A stretch of 48,171 bases of DNA, taken from positions 1-48,171 of the forward strand of contig CANQZA010000008.1 of NCBI GenBank assembly GCA_947628175.1, given 5' to 3'. Positions within the stretch are counted from its first letter, which is position 1. Every line of letters begins with the position of its first letter. Made by a program: the position numbers and the translations under genes. Origin of the DNA: an uncultured Clostridia bacterium (GTDB taxonomy: Bacteria > Bacillota > Clostridia > Oscillospirales > Acutalibacteraceae). Positions 34,766-41,184 of this stretch are shown piece by piece. The notes below the pieces were generated by a model. The model searched no databases. It was not told where the DNA came from and saw only the letters and a program-made list of their open reading frames with translations.

Positions 34766-34785
34766 AGAGGAAGCCATCTTCCTCT
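34766..34785 (-). repeat. Hairpin between mcsB and clpC
   Basis: AGAGGAAG (34766-34773) and CTTCCTCT (34778-34785) form a perfect 8-bp stem with a 4-nt loop. On the minus strand it overlaps the mcsB stop codon and ends 3 nt before the AAAGGAGGAA ribosome binding site of clpC. It could affect processing or clpC translation, but no function is shown. Confidence 0.6.
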
Positions 34786-35782
34786 ATGAAAGTTGTTGCC
34801 TTACATATTGAGCACGCAGTTTATCCGCGTCGTCAACAGAAAAACCCTCCTGGGCACCGGACATAATTGTTGCAGTACCCAGAGAATGAATCATATTCCC
34901 TATTTTTTCATATTCTTCCTCGAAGCTTCCCATTGAAATGCCGAGACGCACAAGTGAAATCAGGCAATAAAATTCCTGAAGTTTCAATTTTCTTGCCATT
35001 TTAAGTGTACCCATTGCTCTGAAGATTTTATCCTCAAAATCATCAAATTCCATAAGCTCACTGCGAAAAGCTCTTTCCTGGCGAATAATCTGTGTGCAAA
35101 TGGAATTCAGATTGTCAAGGGCATTTTTCTCTGAAATCCCGAGACTGATCTGATTGGATATTTCATAAAACGAACTTGAAGAGCCGAAAACGGGATTGAT
35201 TGAAAATCCGAGCTTTCCGAGCATATTGGAAAGGGACGAAACCATCCCCTTTTCCTTTATTGCAGGGATATGAACAAGCATGGACGCCTTGAGTCCGGTT
35301 CCGAGGTTCATTGGATTAGAAGTTAAAAAGCCCATTTTTTCATCAAAGGCAATATTCATGCTTTTGATAAAAATGTCATCCATCTCATTTGCCTCATTAT
35401 ATGCCCAATTCAAATCCTGTCCGGGACACATAACACATATGCGTATATGATCGTCCTCGCACAGCATTATCGAAGCATTTTCGTCCTTTGATACAAGAAC
35501 GGCGGAATATCGGCTCTCCTTTGCGAGCTGGGGACTGATAATTCCCTTTTCGGCAAGTGATATTTTCTCAATGTCTGAAAGCCTGCTGAGCTCAATCATA
35601 TCAAATTCGCCCGCGAGCGCGGAATTTTTTATTGCGGCAAATATTTTTTTGCATACATTTTTTCTTACCTCGTCACTCATTCTGCAGGGAAACGGCATAC
35701 CCGCCAAATTCCTGGCAAGTCTGATTTTTGACGAAACAATAACATCGGAATTATTACCCTGACCGCTGTACCACTTATCCAT
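34784..35782 (-). CDS. mcsB: Protein arginine kinase McsB with atypical active-site residues
   Basis: Phosphorylates arginines on CtsR and on misfolded proteins, marking them for ClpC-ClpP. The 332 residues keep the phosphagen-kinase layout: SSKIRLARNLAGMPFP at 17-32, the nucleotide-binding FSINPVFGSSSSFYEISNQISLG, and a C-terminal DADKLRAQYVRQQL resembling the phosphoarginine-binding helix. Two hallmark motifs differ: NEEDH reads CEDDH (108-112), and the CPTN loop that carries the conserved Cys reads NPMN (156-159). It is also shorter than the roughly 360-residue Bacillus enzyme. It overlaps mcsA by 8 nt with AGGAG upstream. Family and operon are certain; kinase activity is not. Confidence 0.92.
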   Translation of the reverse strand: MDKWYSGQGNNSDVIVSSKIRLARNLAGMPFPCRMSDEVRKNVCKKIFAAIKNSALAGEFDMIELSRLSDIEKISLAEKGIISPQLAKESRYSAVLVSKDENASIMLCEDDHIRICVMCPGQDLNWAYNEANEMDDIFIKSMNIAFDEKMGFLTSNPMNLGTGLKASMLVHIPAIKEKGMVSSLSNMLGKLGFSINPVFGSSSSFYEISNQISLGISEKNALDNLNSICTQIIRQERAFRSELMEFDDFEDKIFRAMGTLKMARKLKLQEFYCLISLVRLGISMGSFEEEYEKIGNMIHSLGTATIMSGAQEGFSVDDADKLRAQYVRQQLS

Positions 35783-36299
35783 TGCTTTCTCCTGTTATTT
35801 TATTTATTTTGTCTCTTATAACCGCAGCATCCTCATAGCGCTGCTGCTCAACGGCATCCTTCAACTGAGCTTTAAGAGAATCAAGTTCGCTTATTTCCTG
35901 CTCTTTTTCCTGACCATCCTCACTGTAGGACACATATTTTCCCACATGCTTTGTCTTTCCGTGTATTTTTTTAATGGACGGTTCAAGCCTGTCTGCAAAT
36001 TTTTCATAGCAGTTGCTGCATCCTATGTGACCGCTGTTTACAATATCACTGAAGGACGAGCCGCAGATGGAACATCTGTCCACACCCGCAAGTGAATTCA
36101 TTGCGGCAACTCCGGAGCCGAGAAAATTGCCCAAGAAACTGTCTGAGAAAAATTCTCCCATACTCGGCATTCTGAATTCTTCCATTACACCGAGTTCCCG
36201 GGCACAGTCACTGCACAGGTGCATTTCCTCACGGTGCCCGTTTATATTCTTTTTGATATGTGTAGTTGCTTCATTTTTGTTACAATGCTGACATAACAT
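35775..36299 (-). CDS. mcsA: McsA, zinc-finger activator of McsB
   Basis: 174-residue zinc protein that activates and partners McsB in heat-shock control. It has four CxxC pairs: CQHC at 3-6, CSDC at 28-31, then CSIC near 77-80 and CSNC near 94-97, each pair of pairs forming a zinc site. A C-terminal UVR motif (LKAQLKDAVEQQRYEDAAVIRDKINKI, about 143-169) is shared with ClpC and UvrB and probably mediates protein contacts. The start has AGGAGG 8 nt upstream. Second gene of the operon, 58 nt after ctsR. Confidence 0.96.
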   Translation of the reverse strand: MLCQHCNKNEATTHIKKNINGHREEMHLCSDCARELGVMEEFRMPSMGEFFSDSFLGNFLGSGVAAMNSLAGVDRCSICGSSFSDIVNSGHIGCSNCYEKFADRLEPSIKKIHGKTKHVGKYVSYSEDGQEKEQEISELDSLKAQLKDAVEQQRYEDAAVIRDKINKITGESNG

Positions 36300-36357
36300 A
36301 ATAGTTACCTCCTAAAAATTAATTATCAAAAGTAAAGCCCGGAATTCATTATTAACT

Positions 36358-36810
36358 TTACTTTCCAATATATGCAATTAACATTTGTTTAAGCAGATTT
36401 GCCCGTATTGAATTTTTCATTTCAGAAGACAAGCCCCTAAAGTTATTGTCTGAGATAACAGACATCATCACTTTGCTTATCTGCTCACTTATAAGACCGT
36501 GATAGCTTAGGTTGTGGATATGTGCCTTTGCGCTTTTCTCGTCAATAGATGAACCAACAGAATTTATCAAAGACACAATAGCGTTATCCTTGCTCGACGC
36601 TCGTGTTATCAATATACATCCTCCGCCGCCCCGCCTTGATTCAATTCTGTATCCCTGTTCGGGAGTAAACCTGGAGGTGATAACATAATTGATTTGACTG
36701 GGTACACAGCCAAGCCGGGCTGCCAAATCATTTCGTTGAATCTGGACAGTGGGTGTTTCATCGTCAAACATATCAAGAATCATATCGGCAATGATATCAC
36801 TAAGCTTCAT
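36358..36810 (-). CDS. ctsR: Class III heat-shock repressor CtsR
   Basis: Dimeric winged-helix repressor of clp genes that binds tandem GGTCAAA heptamers and lets go on heating. In the 150 residues the N-terminal DNA-binding domain has RNDLAARLGCVPSQINYVITSRFTPEQGY (HTH) and the wing with the Gly-rich thermosensing loop ESRRGGGGCILITR. The C-terminal half (SAKAHIHNLSYHGLISEQISKVMMSVI) is the dimerisation and McsB-recognition region. It is the first gene of its own operon, behind three matching operators, indicating autoregulation. Confidence 0.97.
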   Translation of the reverse strand: MKLSDIIADMILDMFDDETPTVQIQRNDLAARLGCVPSQINYVITSRFTPEQGYRIESRRGGGGCILITRASSKDNAIVSLINSVGSSIDEKSAKAHIHNLSYHGLISEQISKVMMSVISDNNFRGLSSEMKNSIRANLLKQMLIAYIGK

Positions 36811-36857
36811 TTTTAATCACTTCCCTTTACAGAAATTAGGTTAAGAAGCCTTTTGAC

Positions 36858-36874
36858 TTTGACTTTCTTTGACC
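36858..36874 (-). promoter_or_regulatory. CtsR operator 1 (downstream of the -10 box)
   Basis: Minus-strand GGTCAAA-GAA-AGTCAAA fits the CtsR consensus of two heptamers three bases apart at every position. A further GTCAAAA follows immediately (36852-36857 region), making a third half-site. It sits just after the -10 box, over the start of transcription. Confidence 0.88.
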
Positions 36875-36884
36875 TTCTAAATGA

Positions 36885-36913
36885 ATATTAGCACAAAAGT
36901 CAGAGAAAGTCAA
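36885..36913 (-). promoter_or_regulatory. Sigma-A promoter of the ctsR operon
   Basis: Minus-strand TTGACT (36908-36913), 17 nt, TAATAT (36885-36890). It lies 75 nt before the ctsR start codon and is sandwiched between CtsR-type operators on both sides and within its spacer. Confidence 0.85.
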
Positions 36914-36914
36914 G
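36898..36914 (+). promoter_or_regulatory. CtsR operator 2 (within the promoter)
   Basis: Plus-strand AGTCAGA-GAA-AGTCAAG, a variant of the tandem CtsR heptamer with one changed base in each half. It overlaps the -35 box and the spacer of the ctsR promoter, opposite in orientation to the other two copies. Confidence 0.65.
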
Positions 36915-36920
36915 AACTTT

Positions 36921-36937
36921 TTTGACTTTTTCTGACT
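36921..36937 (-). promoter_or_regulatory. CtsR operator 3 (upstream of the -35 box)
   Basis: Minus-strand AGTCAGA-AAA-AGTCAAA, with one half-site exact and one carrying a single change. It begins 8 nt upstream of the -35 box. Confidence 0.65.
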
Positions 36938-37001
36938 TTTATTTTTTTCATTTATTCCTTAATTTATTCATATGAAAGAGTGCATTTTTTATAAATAAAA
37001 A

Positions 37002-37026
37002 ATGCACCCGGCAAAACCGAGTGCAT
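37002..37026 (-). terminator. Terminator after the Cys-rich peptide gene
   Basis: A 10-bp stem with one G-U pair, ATGCACCCGG (37002-37011) against CCGAGTGCAT (37017-37026), with loop CAAAA. On the minus strand it is followed by TTTTTTATTTAT, 16 nt after the stop codon at 37042. The same ATGCAC arm can instead pair with GTGCAT at 36980-36985. Confidence 0.85.
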
Positions 37027-37041
37027 CTTCTGCATCAAATA

Positions 37042-37167
37042 TCAGTTGCATCCGCAGCCACAGTCATTGTTGCCACCGCAGCCTCCGCAGAGTAAAAGGA
37101 TGATGATAAGGATGATGATCCAAGATGAATTGCCACAGCCAAAGCCGTTATTGCATCCACAACCCAT
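37042..37167 (-). CDS. 41-residue Cys/Gly-rich single-pass membrane peptide
   Basis: A short gene starting MGCGCNNGFGCGNSSW, then a hydrophobic stretch IIILIIILLL, then CGGCGGNNDCGCGCN. Nine Cys flank one membrane helix on both sides. An optimal AAAGGAGG site lies 8 nt before the ATG and a clean terminator follows 16 nt after the stop, so it is a real monocistronic gene despite its size. It resembles the tiny Cys-rich proteins that databases label chorion-class high-cysteine protein in Ruminococcaceae, and more loosely the YjcZ-type sporulation peptides; neither label explains its function. The Cys clusters could bind metal or cross-link in a coat-like layer; this is only inference. Confidence 0.85.
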   Translation of the reverse strand: MGCGCNNGFGCGNSSWIIILIIILLLCGGCGGNNDCGCGCN

Positions 37168-37249
37168 AGTCGCTACCTCCTTTCCCTTTTCTAAACCATC
37201 CTATGAAAAGAGAAAGAAAGTGTTAAAAGATTATAATTTTTTTATGCCG

Positions 37250-37918
37250 TCATACCATTCCGCCGTTGACTCCGAGTATCTGACCGGTTATATAATCATT
37301 TTCCGCAAAAAACATAACAGCCCTTGCAACTTCTTGCGGTGTCGCAAGTCTGCCCAGCGGCACAATCTCCTCAAGCTCTTTTTTATCGAAAGCGTTGTTC
37401 ATTCTCGTATCAATGATACCGGGGCACACGCAGTTTACCGTTATTGAGCTTGGAGCAAGCTCCTGTGCCAGTGCCTTTGTAAGCCCTATGACTGCCGATT
37501 TACTCATGGAATATGCAACCTCGCACGAGGCACCTGTCTGCCCCCAAACCGACGATATATTGATTATGGCTCCGCTGTGTTTTTTGATCATTCTTTCCGC
37601 CGCCTCTTTTGAACAGAAAAATGAAGCTCTCGCATTGACGCTCATAAGATTGTCATAATCCTCTGCAGTCGTATGATTAATCATTTTTATCAGGCTGACT
37701 CCGGCATTATTGACCAGAACATCAACATCGCCGATATTGTCAAATACCTTTTTTATATCGTCAAGATTCCTCAATTCACATTTTAGGGCAGTAACTCCGT
37801 CAAAGTCCGGCAGAGTATGATTATAGGTGATAAACACATCATACCCTTTTTCCATAAACATAAGCGCAGTTGCCTTGCCTATTCCGGTTGCACCGCCCGT
37901 TATCAAAACTTTCTTCAC
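37250..37918 (-). CDS. SDR oxidoreductase of the EF-P 5-aminopentanone reductase type (YmfI-like)
   Basis: Short-chain dehydrogenase of about 222 residues: KKVLITGGATGIGKATALMFMEKGY (nucleotide-binding T-G-x-x-x-G-x-G), VLVNNAGVS (NNAG), catalytic Ser in INISSVWGQTGASCEVAYSMSKSAV (S-Y-x-x-x-K), and CPGIIDTRMN. The WGQ-GASCEV-YS stretch is typical of the clade that includes B. subtilis YmfI, which reduces 5-aminopentanone on elongation factor P. FabG is the main alternative. I place the start at GTG 37918 (MKKVLITGG) with GGTGAT upstream; GTG 37927 is possible. The promoter leaves a very short leader. Confidence 0.78.
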   Translation of the reverse strand: MKKVLITGGATGIGKATALMFMEKGYDVFITYNHTLPDFDGVTALKCELRNLDDIKKVFDNIGDVDVLVNNAGVSLIKMINHTTAEDYDNLMSVNARASFFCSKEAAERMIKKHSGAIINISSVWGQTGASCEVAYSMSKSAVIGLTKALAQELAPSSITVNCVCPGIIDTRMNNAFDKKELEEIVPLGRLATPQEVARAVMFFAENDYITGQILGVNGGMV

Positions 37919-37935
37919 ATCAATCACCGATAAAG

Positions 37936-37964
37936 ATTATATCATCTGATGTTGTTTTTTTCAA
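37936..37964 (-). promoter_or_regulatory. Promoter of the SDR gene
   Basis: Minus-strand TTGAAA (37959-37964), 17 nt, consensus TATAAT (37936-37941). Transcription would begin only about 10-12 nt before the GTG start codon. Confidence 0.7.
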
Positions 37965-37980
37965 TTATATAAGTTATAAT
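37952..37980 (+). promoter_or_regulatory. Promoter of the divergent plus-strand operon
   Basis: Plus-strand TTGTTT (37952-37957), 17 nt, consensus TATAAT (37975-37980), about 42 nt before the ATG at 38022. Its -35 region overlaps that of the SDR promoter on the other strand, so the two promoters may compete. Confidence 0.6.
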
Positions 37981-38021
37981 AATTTGTATATTACCAATTA
38001 TTGCTGATACGGAGGTTTGGT

Positions 38022-38516
38022 ATGAAAAAAGAATTTTATACAATATCTGTTTATACAGATGACAGTGAGAATATGATTGGTATTCCCTGTGGTGAAAGTG
38101 ATAAGTACGGCATTGCCGACATAGATAAAGTCGTTCTTTTAAATGCACCGTACACAGATGATGAGCTTGAAAATTTTATAGAAGAGGTAATTTCATACTG
38201 CTACACAAAAAAGCACAATGATGCCTCTCCCCTATCCACTATTGAAAAATATACAAAGAAAAAAGGATTTGTAAACGCAACCGCCGACTACACACTTATT
38301 TCAATCGTTAAAACAGACGAAAGCTATTCGCTTATGCCGACCTTTAATGATATTGAAAAAGGACCTCTTGCCATTGACGACGACGAGCATATTATTGCAA
38401 ATCCCTATAAAAAAGGTGAGCTCGCAGAGGTGATAAGGGGCTTTATTCAGGTATATGTCAAGGCAAATATTTTTTACAAAGAACTTCAAGAGCTTGAGGA
38501 TAATAAGAATCAATGA
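38022..38516 (+). CDS. Acidic protein of unknown function
   Basis: 164 residues, acidic (rich in Asp, Glu), no signal peptide and no membrane helix. Predicted mixed alpha/beta: EFYTISVYTDDSENMIG, a central YTDDELENFIEEVISYCYTKK helix, ADYTLISIVKTDESYSLMPTF and a C-terminal helix GELAEVIRGFIQVYVKANIFYKELQ. I do not recognise a family. The ATG at 38022 has CGGAGG 6 nt upstream; the in-frame start at 38001 precedes that site and is rejected. It overlaps the following pseudouridine synthase gene by 4 nt. Confidence 0.8.
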   Translation: MKKEFYTISVYTDDSENMIGIPCGESDKYGIADIDKVVLLNAPYTDDELENFIEEVISYCYTKKHNDASPLSTIEKYTKKKGFVNATADYTLISIVKTDESYSLMPTFNDIEKGPLAIDDDEHIIANPYKKGELAEVIRGFIQVYVKANIFYKELQELEDNKNQ

Positions 38517-39457
38517 AGAGTTTTAGAATTAACGAAAACGATTCAGGTCAGAGAGTGGACAGGTTTATAGAAAAAACCTTTGACCATCTTCCCAAATCAC
38601 TGATGTATAAGGAAATACGAAAAAAGAATATCAAGGTAAACAAAAAGCGGTGTACTCCCGACCAACATCTGAATACGGGTGATCTGCTTGAGCTTTATTT
38701 AAAAGACGATGTACTGAAATGCAAGCAGAAGCATTATGATTTTATGAAAGCATCAACCGATTTGGATATAATCTATGAGGACAAAAACCTCCTTCTTATT
38801 GACAAAAAGGTAGGTGTTTTGTGCCACCCCGACTCAAGGGATTATATTGACAATCTGATATCAAGAATAAAAAGGTATCTGTATGAAAAGGGCGAATGGG
38901 AGCCTGACAACTGCTTATTTACACCATCGCTTGCCAACAGGATTGACAGAAATACAGGAGGAATTGTAATTGCCGCAAAAAACATGCAGACATTGCAGAT
39001 TCTGAACAGTATGTTAAAATCACGGCAGATAAAAAAATACTATCTTGCAGTTGTAAGAGGCAAAATGGAAAAAAAGCAGGACACACTTACGGCTTATCTA
39101 AAAAAAGATGAGCAGAGAAATATAGTGACCGTCACGGACAAACCGTCTGAAGGAGCAAAAAAGATTGTCACAAAATACACTGTGCTTGATTGTTACGACA
39201 AAGCGTCGCTGCTTGAGATTGACCTTCTTACGGGAAGAACACATCAGATAAGAGCACACATGGCGCACATTGGTCATCCCCTTTTCGGAGACGGAAAATA
39301 CGGCACTGAAACAGGCAGAAACCGTCAGGCGCTTTACAGCTTCAAACTCAAGTTCAACTTCCGTGATGAAAACAGCCTTTCATACCTTAACAACAAAGAA
39401 TTTGAAACACACAACATAGAATTAATCAAAAATTTTAAGGAGAAGAAATACAGATGA
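38513..39457 (+). CDS. RluA-family pseudouridine synthase
   Basis: Isomerises uridine to pseudouridine in rRNA or tRNA. The 314 residues have an N-terminal S4 RNA-binding domain (about 11-65, GQRVDRFIEKTFDHLPKSLMYKEIRKKNIKVN) and the catalytic domain with LLLIDKKVGVLCHP. The active-site loop is NRIDRNTGGIVIAAK; the usual HRLDxxTSG is altered but the catalytic Asp is kept. TGRTHQIRAHMAHIGHPLFGDGKYG matches the family. The RNA target cannot be named from sequence. It is coupled to both neighbours by ATGA overlaps. Confidence 0.93.
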   Translation: MKSFRINENDSGQRVDRFIEKTFDHLPKSLMYKEIRKKNIKVNKKRCTPDQHLNTGDLLELYLKDDVLKCKQKHYDFMKASTDLDIIYEDKNLLLIDKKVGVLCHPDSRDYIDNLISRIKRYLYEKGEWEPDNCLFTPSLANRIDRNTGGIVIAAKNMQTLQILNSMLKSRQIKKYYLAVVRGKMEKKQDTLTAYLKKDEQRNIVTVTDKPSEGAKKIVTKYTVLDCYDKASLLEIDLLTGRTHQIRAHMAHIGHPLFGDGKYGTETGRNRQALYSFKLKFNFRDENSLSYLNNKEFETHNIELIKNFKEKKYR

Positions 39458-39918
39458 AGGAAAAATTTATTAGAATTATATCACCAATCACAGGCTCTGT
39501 AGTAGCAATACTTGATGCAGCAGTAATAGGATACGGCATATTTGCAGTTAAAAAAGTAGTGGAACAGCGCTCTGCCATAGCCATTTTCTTTGCCGCCGTT
39601 GAAGTACTTGCAATAATTATAGCGGCTCTTGTAACAAAGGAAATCCTGACAAACGGCGTAATTTTCCGTGATGATGAAATGGAATTTACGGGAATGGATG
39701 AAAACAACCTTTTTGATTACACGGACATAACGGACATTCAGACGCAAAAAGATGATAAGGCAAGTCTTGTCAAAAACTTTAATGACAGACATTCTAAAAT
39801 TATTTTATCTCTAAAAGAAGATAAAATCGTAACTTTAGATATAGGACTGACCTCAAATAAGGTGCTTTCGTCCATTGAAAGTGAAATCAGGACAAAAATT
39901 GCAAAAAATAAAAAATAA
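39454..39918 (+). CDS. Two-helix membrane protein with cytoplasmic C-terminal domain
   Basis: 154 residues. Two membrane helices lie at about 11-33 (ITGSVVAILDAAVIGYGIFAV) and 40-62 (SAIAIFFAAVEVLAIIIAALV), followed by a polar domain of about 90 residues (FRDDEMEFTGMDENNLFDYTDITDIQTQKDDKASLVKNFNDRHSKIILSLKED) whose strand pattern resembles bacterial PH-like domains. No named family is recognised. The ATG overlaps the pseudouridine synthase stop by 4 nt with AAGGAG upstream. It ends directly before the bipartite promoter-like block of the sigma factor gene. Confidence 0.8.
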   Translation: MKEKFIRIISPITGSVVAILDAAVIGYGIFAVKKVVEQRSAIAIFFAAVEVLAIIIAALVTKEILTNGVIFRDDEMEFTGMDENNLFDYTDITDIQTQKDDKASLVKNFNDRHSKIILSLKEDKIVTLDIGLTSNKVLSSIESEIRTKIAKNKK

Positions 39919-39953
39919 TTTTCACAAAAAGCAACTTACAGATGATATAGTAT
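39919..39953 (+). promoter_or_regulatory. Bipartite promoter-like block, copy 1 (before the sigma factor)
   Basis: TTTTCACAAAA (39919-39929), 14 nt, GATATAGTAT (39944-39953). Both elements and the spacing are identical to copy 2 at 41121-41155, whereas the spacer sequences differ. Read as a promoter, TATAGT would be the -10 and TTCACA or CACAAA the -35. It ends 1 nt before the sigma factor ATG. Confidence 0.7.
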
Positions 39954-39954
39954 T

Positions 39955-40467
39955 ATGATAGAGTTTTTAAATCTTATTGATGATATAGAGGAAAAAGAGC
40001 GGTTCAGAAAATTATATGAAAAATATAACAGGCTTGTTATGTGGATTTCATATCAGAAACTCAATGATAATCAGCTCGCAGAGGACTGTGTACAGGAAAC
40101 TTTTTTGTATCTTGCTAAAAATTTCGGCAAAATAGGCGATGTGGATTCTAAGGAAACAAAGTGCTATGTTTCTACAATTGCCCAGGGTATTGCAATAAGC
40201 AGATACAAAAAAGAACAAAAAATTATAAATTATGATGAAAGCAGCATATCAGTTCCATCATTAAAAATGAATGAGTACGATAAAATTGAGCTCAGCTACA
40301 TAGTAGATACACTGCCCGATGAGGACAAAAATCTTTTGTATCTCAAATATGTATTCGGATATAAAAGCAGCGAGATTTCAAAACTTTACGGAATTTCTGA
40401 CGCTTTGGTAAGAAAAAGGCTTGAACGCATACGAAATCAACTGAAAGAAATAATTGGTGACGAATAA
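39955..40467 (+). CDS. RNA polymerase sigma factor, ECF-like (sigma-70 family)
   Basis: 170 residues. Region 2 spans about 15-75 (YNRLVMWISYQKLNDNQLAEDCVQETFLYLAKNF) and region 4 about 110-165 (YIVDTLPDEDKNLLYLKYVFGYKSSEISKLYGISDALVRKRLERIRNQLKEI); no region 3, so it is the two-domain alternative type. The N-terminus IEFLNLIDDIEEKERFRKLYEKY matches a clostridial group of such factors, supporting the ATG at 39955. That ATG has no clear ribosome binding site and lies 1 nt after the bipartite block. It overlaps the next gene (TAATG), which encodes a likely membrane regulator. Confidence 0.9.
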   Translation: MIEFLNLIDDIEEKERFRKLYEKYNRLVMWISYQKLNDNQLAEDCVQETFLYLAKNFGKIGDVDSKETKCYVSTIAQGIAISRYKKEQKIINYDESSISVPSLKMNEYDKIELSYIVDTLPDEDKNLLYLKYVFGYKSSEISKLYGISDALVRKRLERIRNQLKEIIGDE

Positions 40468-41114
40468 TGAACGAACTTGAAAACGCTTGCTTAGTTTCAT
40501 TAATCAGATGGGTCGGCACTATTCCTGATGATTTGGAAGAATATTCGTTTTCACAGCATCATCAAAAAGAAATGGAAAAGCTTTTCTCAAAAATGAGAAA
40601 TGACAAATATCACAGATTTACAAAAAAGACGGCAAAAATCATTGCGATAGCTGCTATTTTAATTTCGCTTGCGATAGCGTCCACGGTAACAGCAATGATA
40701 ACAAGCAGCAAATATAAAATTACGGATTATTCAGACCATTCCATATACCGAATGCTCAGTTCCAATGATGCAGTTTCGACAAACGAATTGAATGTGGATT
40801 ATATGCCGGAAAAATACACACTTAAAAATGAGTATAAGGGCGACAATATCATTTCACGCACCTACAGTGATTCCACGGGCAAAATAACCATTAATATTGA
40901 AAAAAACATTTCCAACGCAGTCATTGATTTTGACACTTCTACGCATACTTATAAAAAAGTAACAGATAAATCAACTACATATATTGTTGCTTTTAGCTCT
41001 ACAGACGACAGCAGTACCATTATTATTTGGAATAAAAACGGATTTTGCTATTGCATAGAATCCGTAAATACGCCGTATGACGAACTGATGGAAATCGCAA
41101 AATCGACATTTTAA
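40467..41114 (+). CDS. Membrane protein, probable anti-sigma partner (DUF4367-like)
   Basis: 215 residues. A soluble N-terminal region of about 55 residues (with EKLFSKMRNDKYHRF) is followed by one membrane helix (about 60-82, KIIAIAAILISLAIASTVTAMI) and an outside domain of about 130 residues ending NGFCYCIESVNTPYDELMEIAKSTF. That pattern resembles the DUF4367 domains often encoded right after clostridial sigma factors. Topology, overlap with the sigma gene and size fit an anti-sigma factor or sensor, but no classical zinc anti-sigma motif (HxxxCxxC) is present. The role is inferred from position. Confidence 0.8.
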   Translation: MNELENACLVSLIRWVGTIPDDLEEYSFSQHHQKEMEKLFSKMRNDKYHRFTKKTAKIIAIAAILISLAIASTVTAMITSSKYKITDYSDHSIYRMLSSNDAVSTNELNVDYMPEKYTLKNEYKGDNIISRTYSDSTGKITINIEKNISNAVIDFDTSTHTYKKVTDKSTTYIVAFSSTDDSSTIIIWNKNGFCYCIESVNTPYDELMEIAKSTF

Positions 41115-41120
41115 AACTTT

Positions 41121-41155
41121 TTTTCACAAAATTACATTTCAAAACGATATAGTAT
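41121..41155 (+). promoter_or_regulatory. Bipartite promoter-like block, copy 2 (before the secreted protein)
   Basis: TTTTCACAAAA (41121-41131), 14 nt, GATATAGTAT (41146-41155), identical in elements and spacing to copy 1. Here the block lies 26-29 nt before the start codon, leaving a normal leader with its AAGGAGG site. Confidence 0.7.
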
Positions 41156-41184
41156 ATGTAATTCTTGTGAAAGGAGGTGAAATG

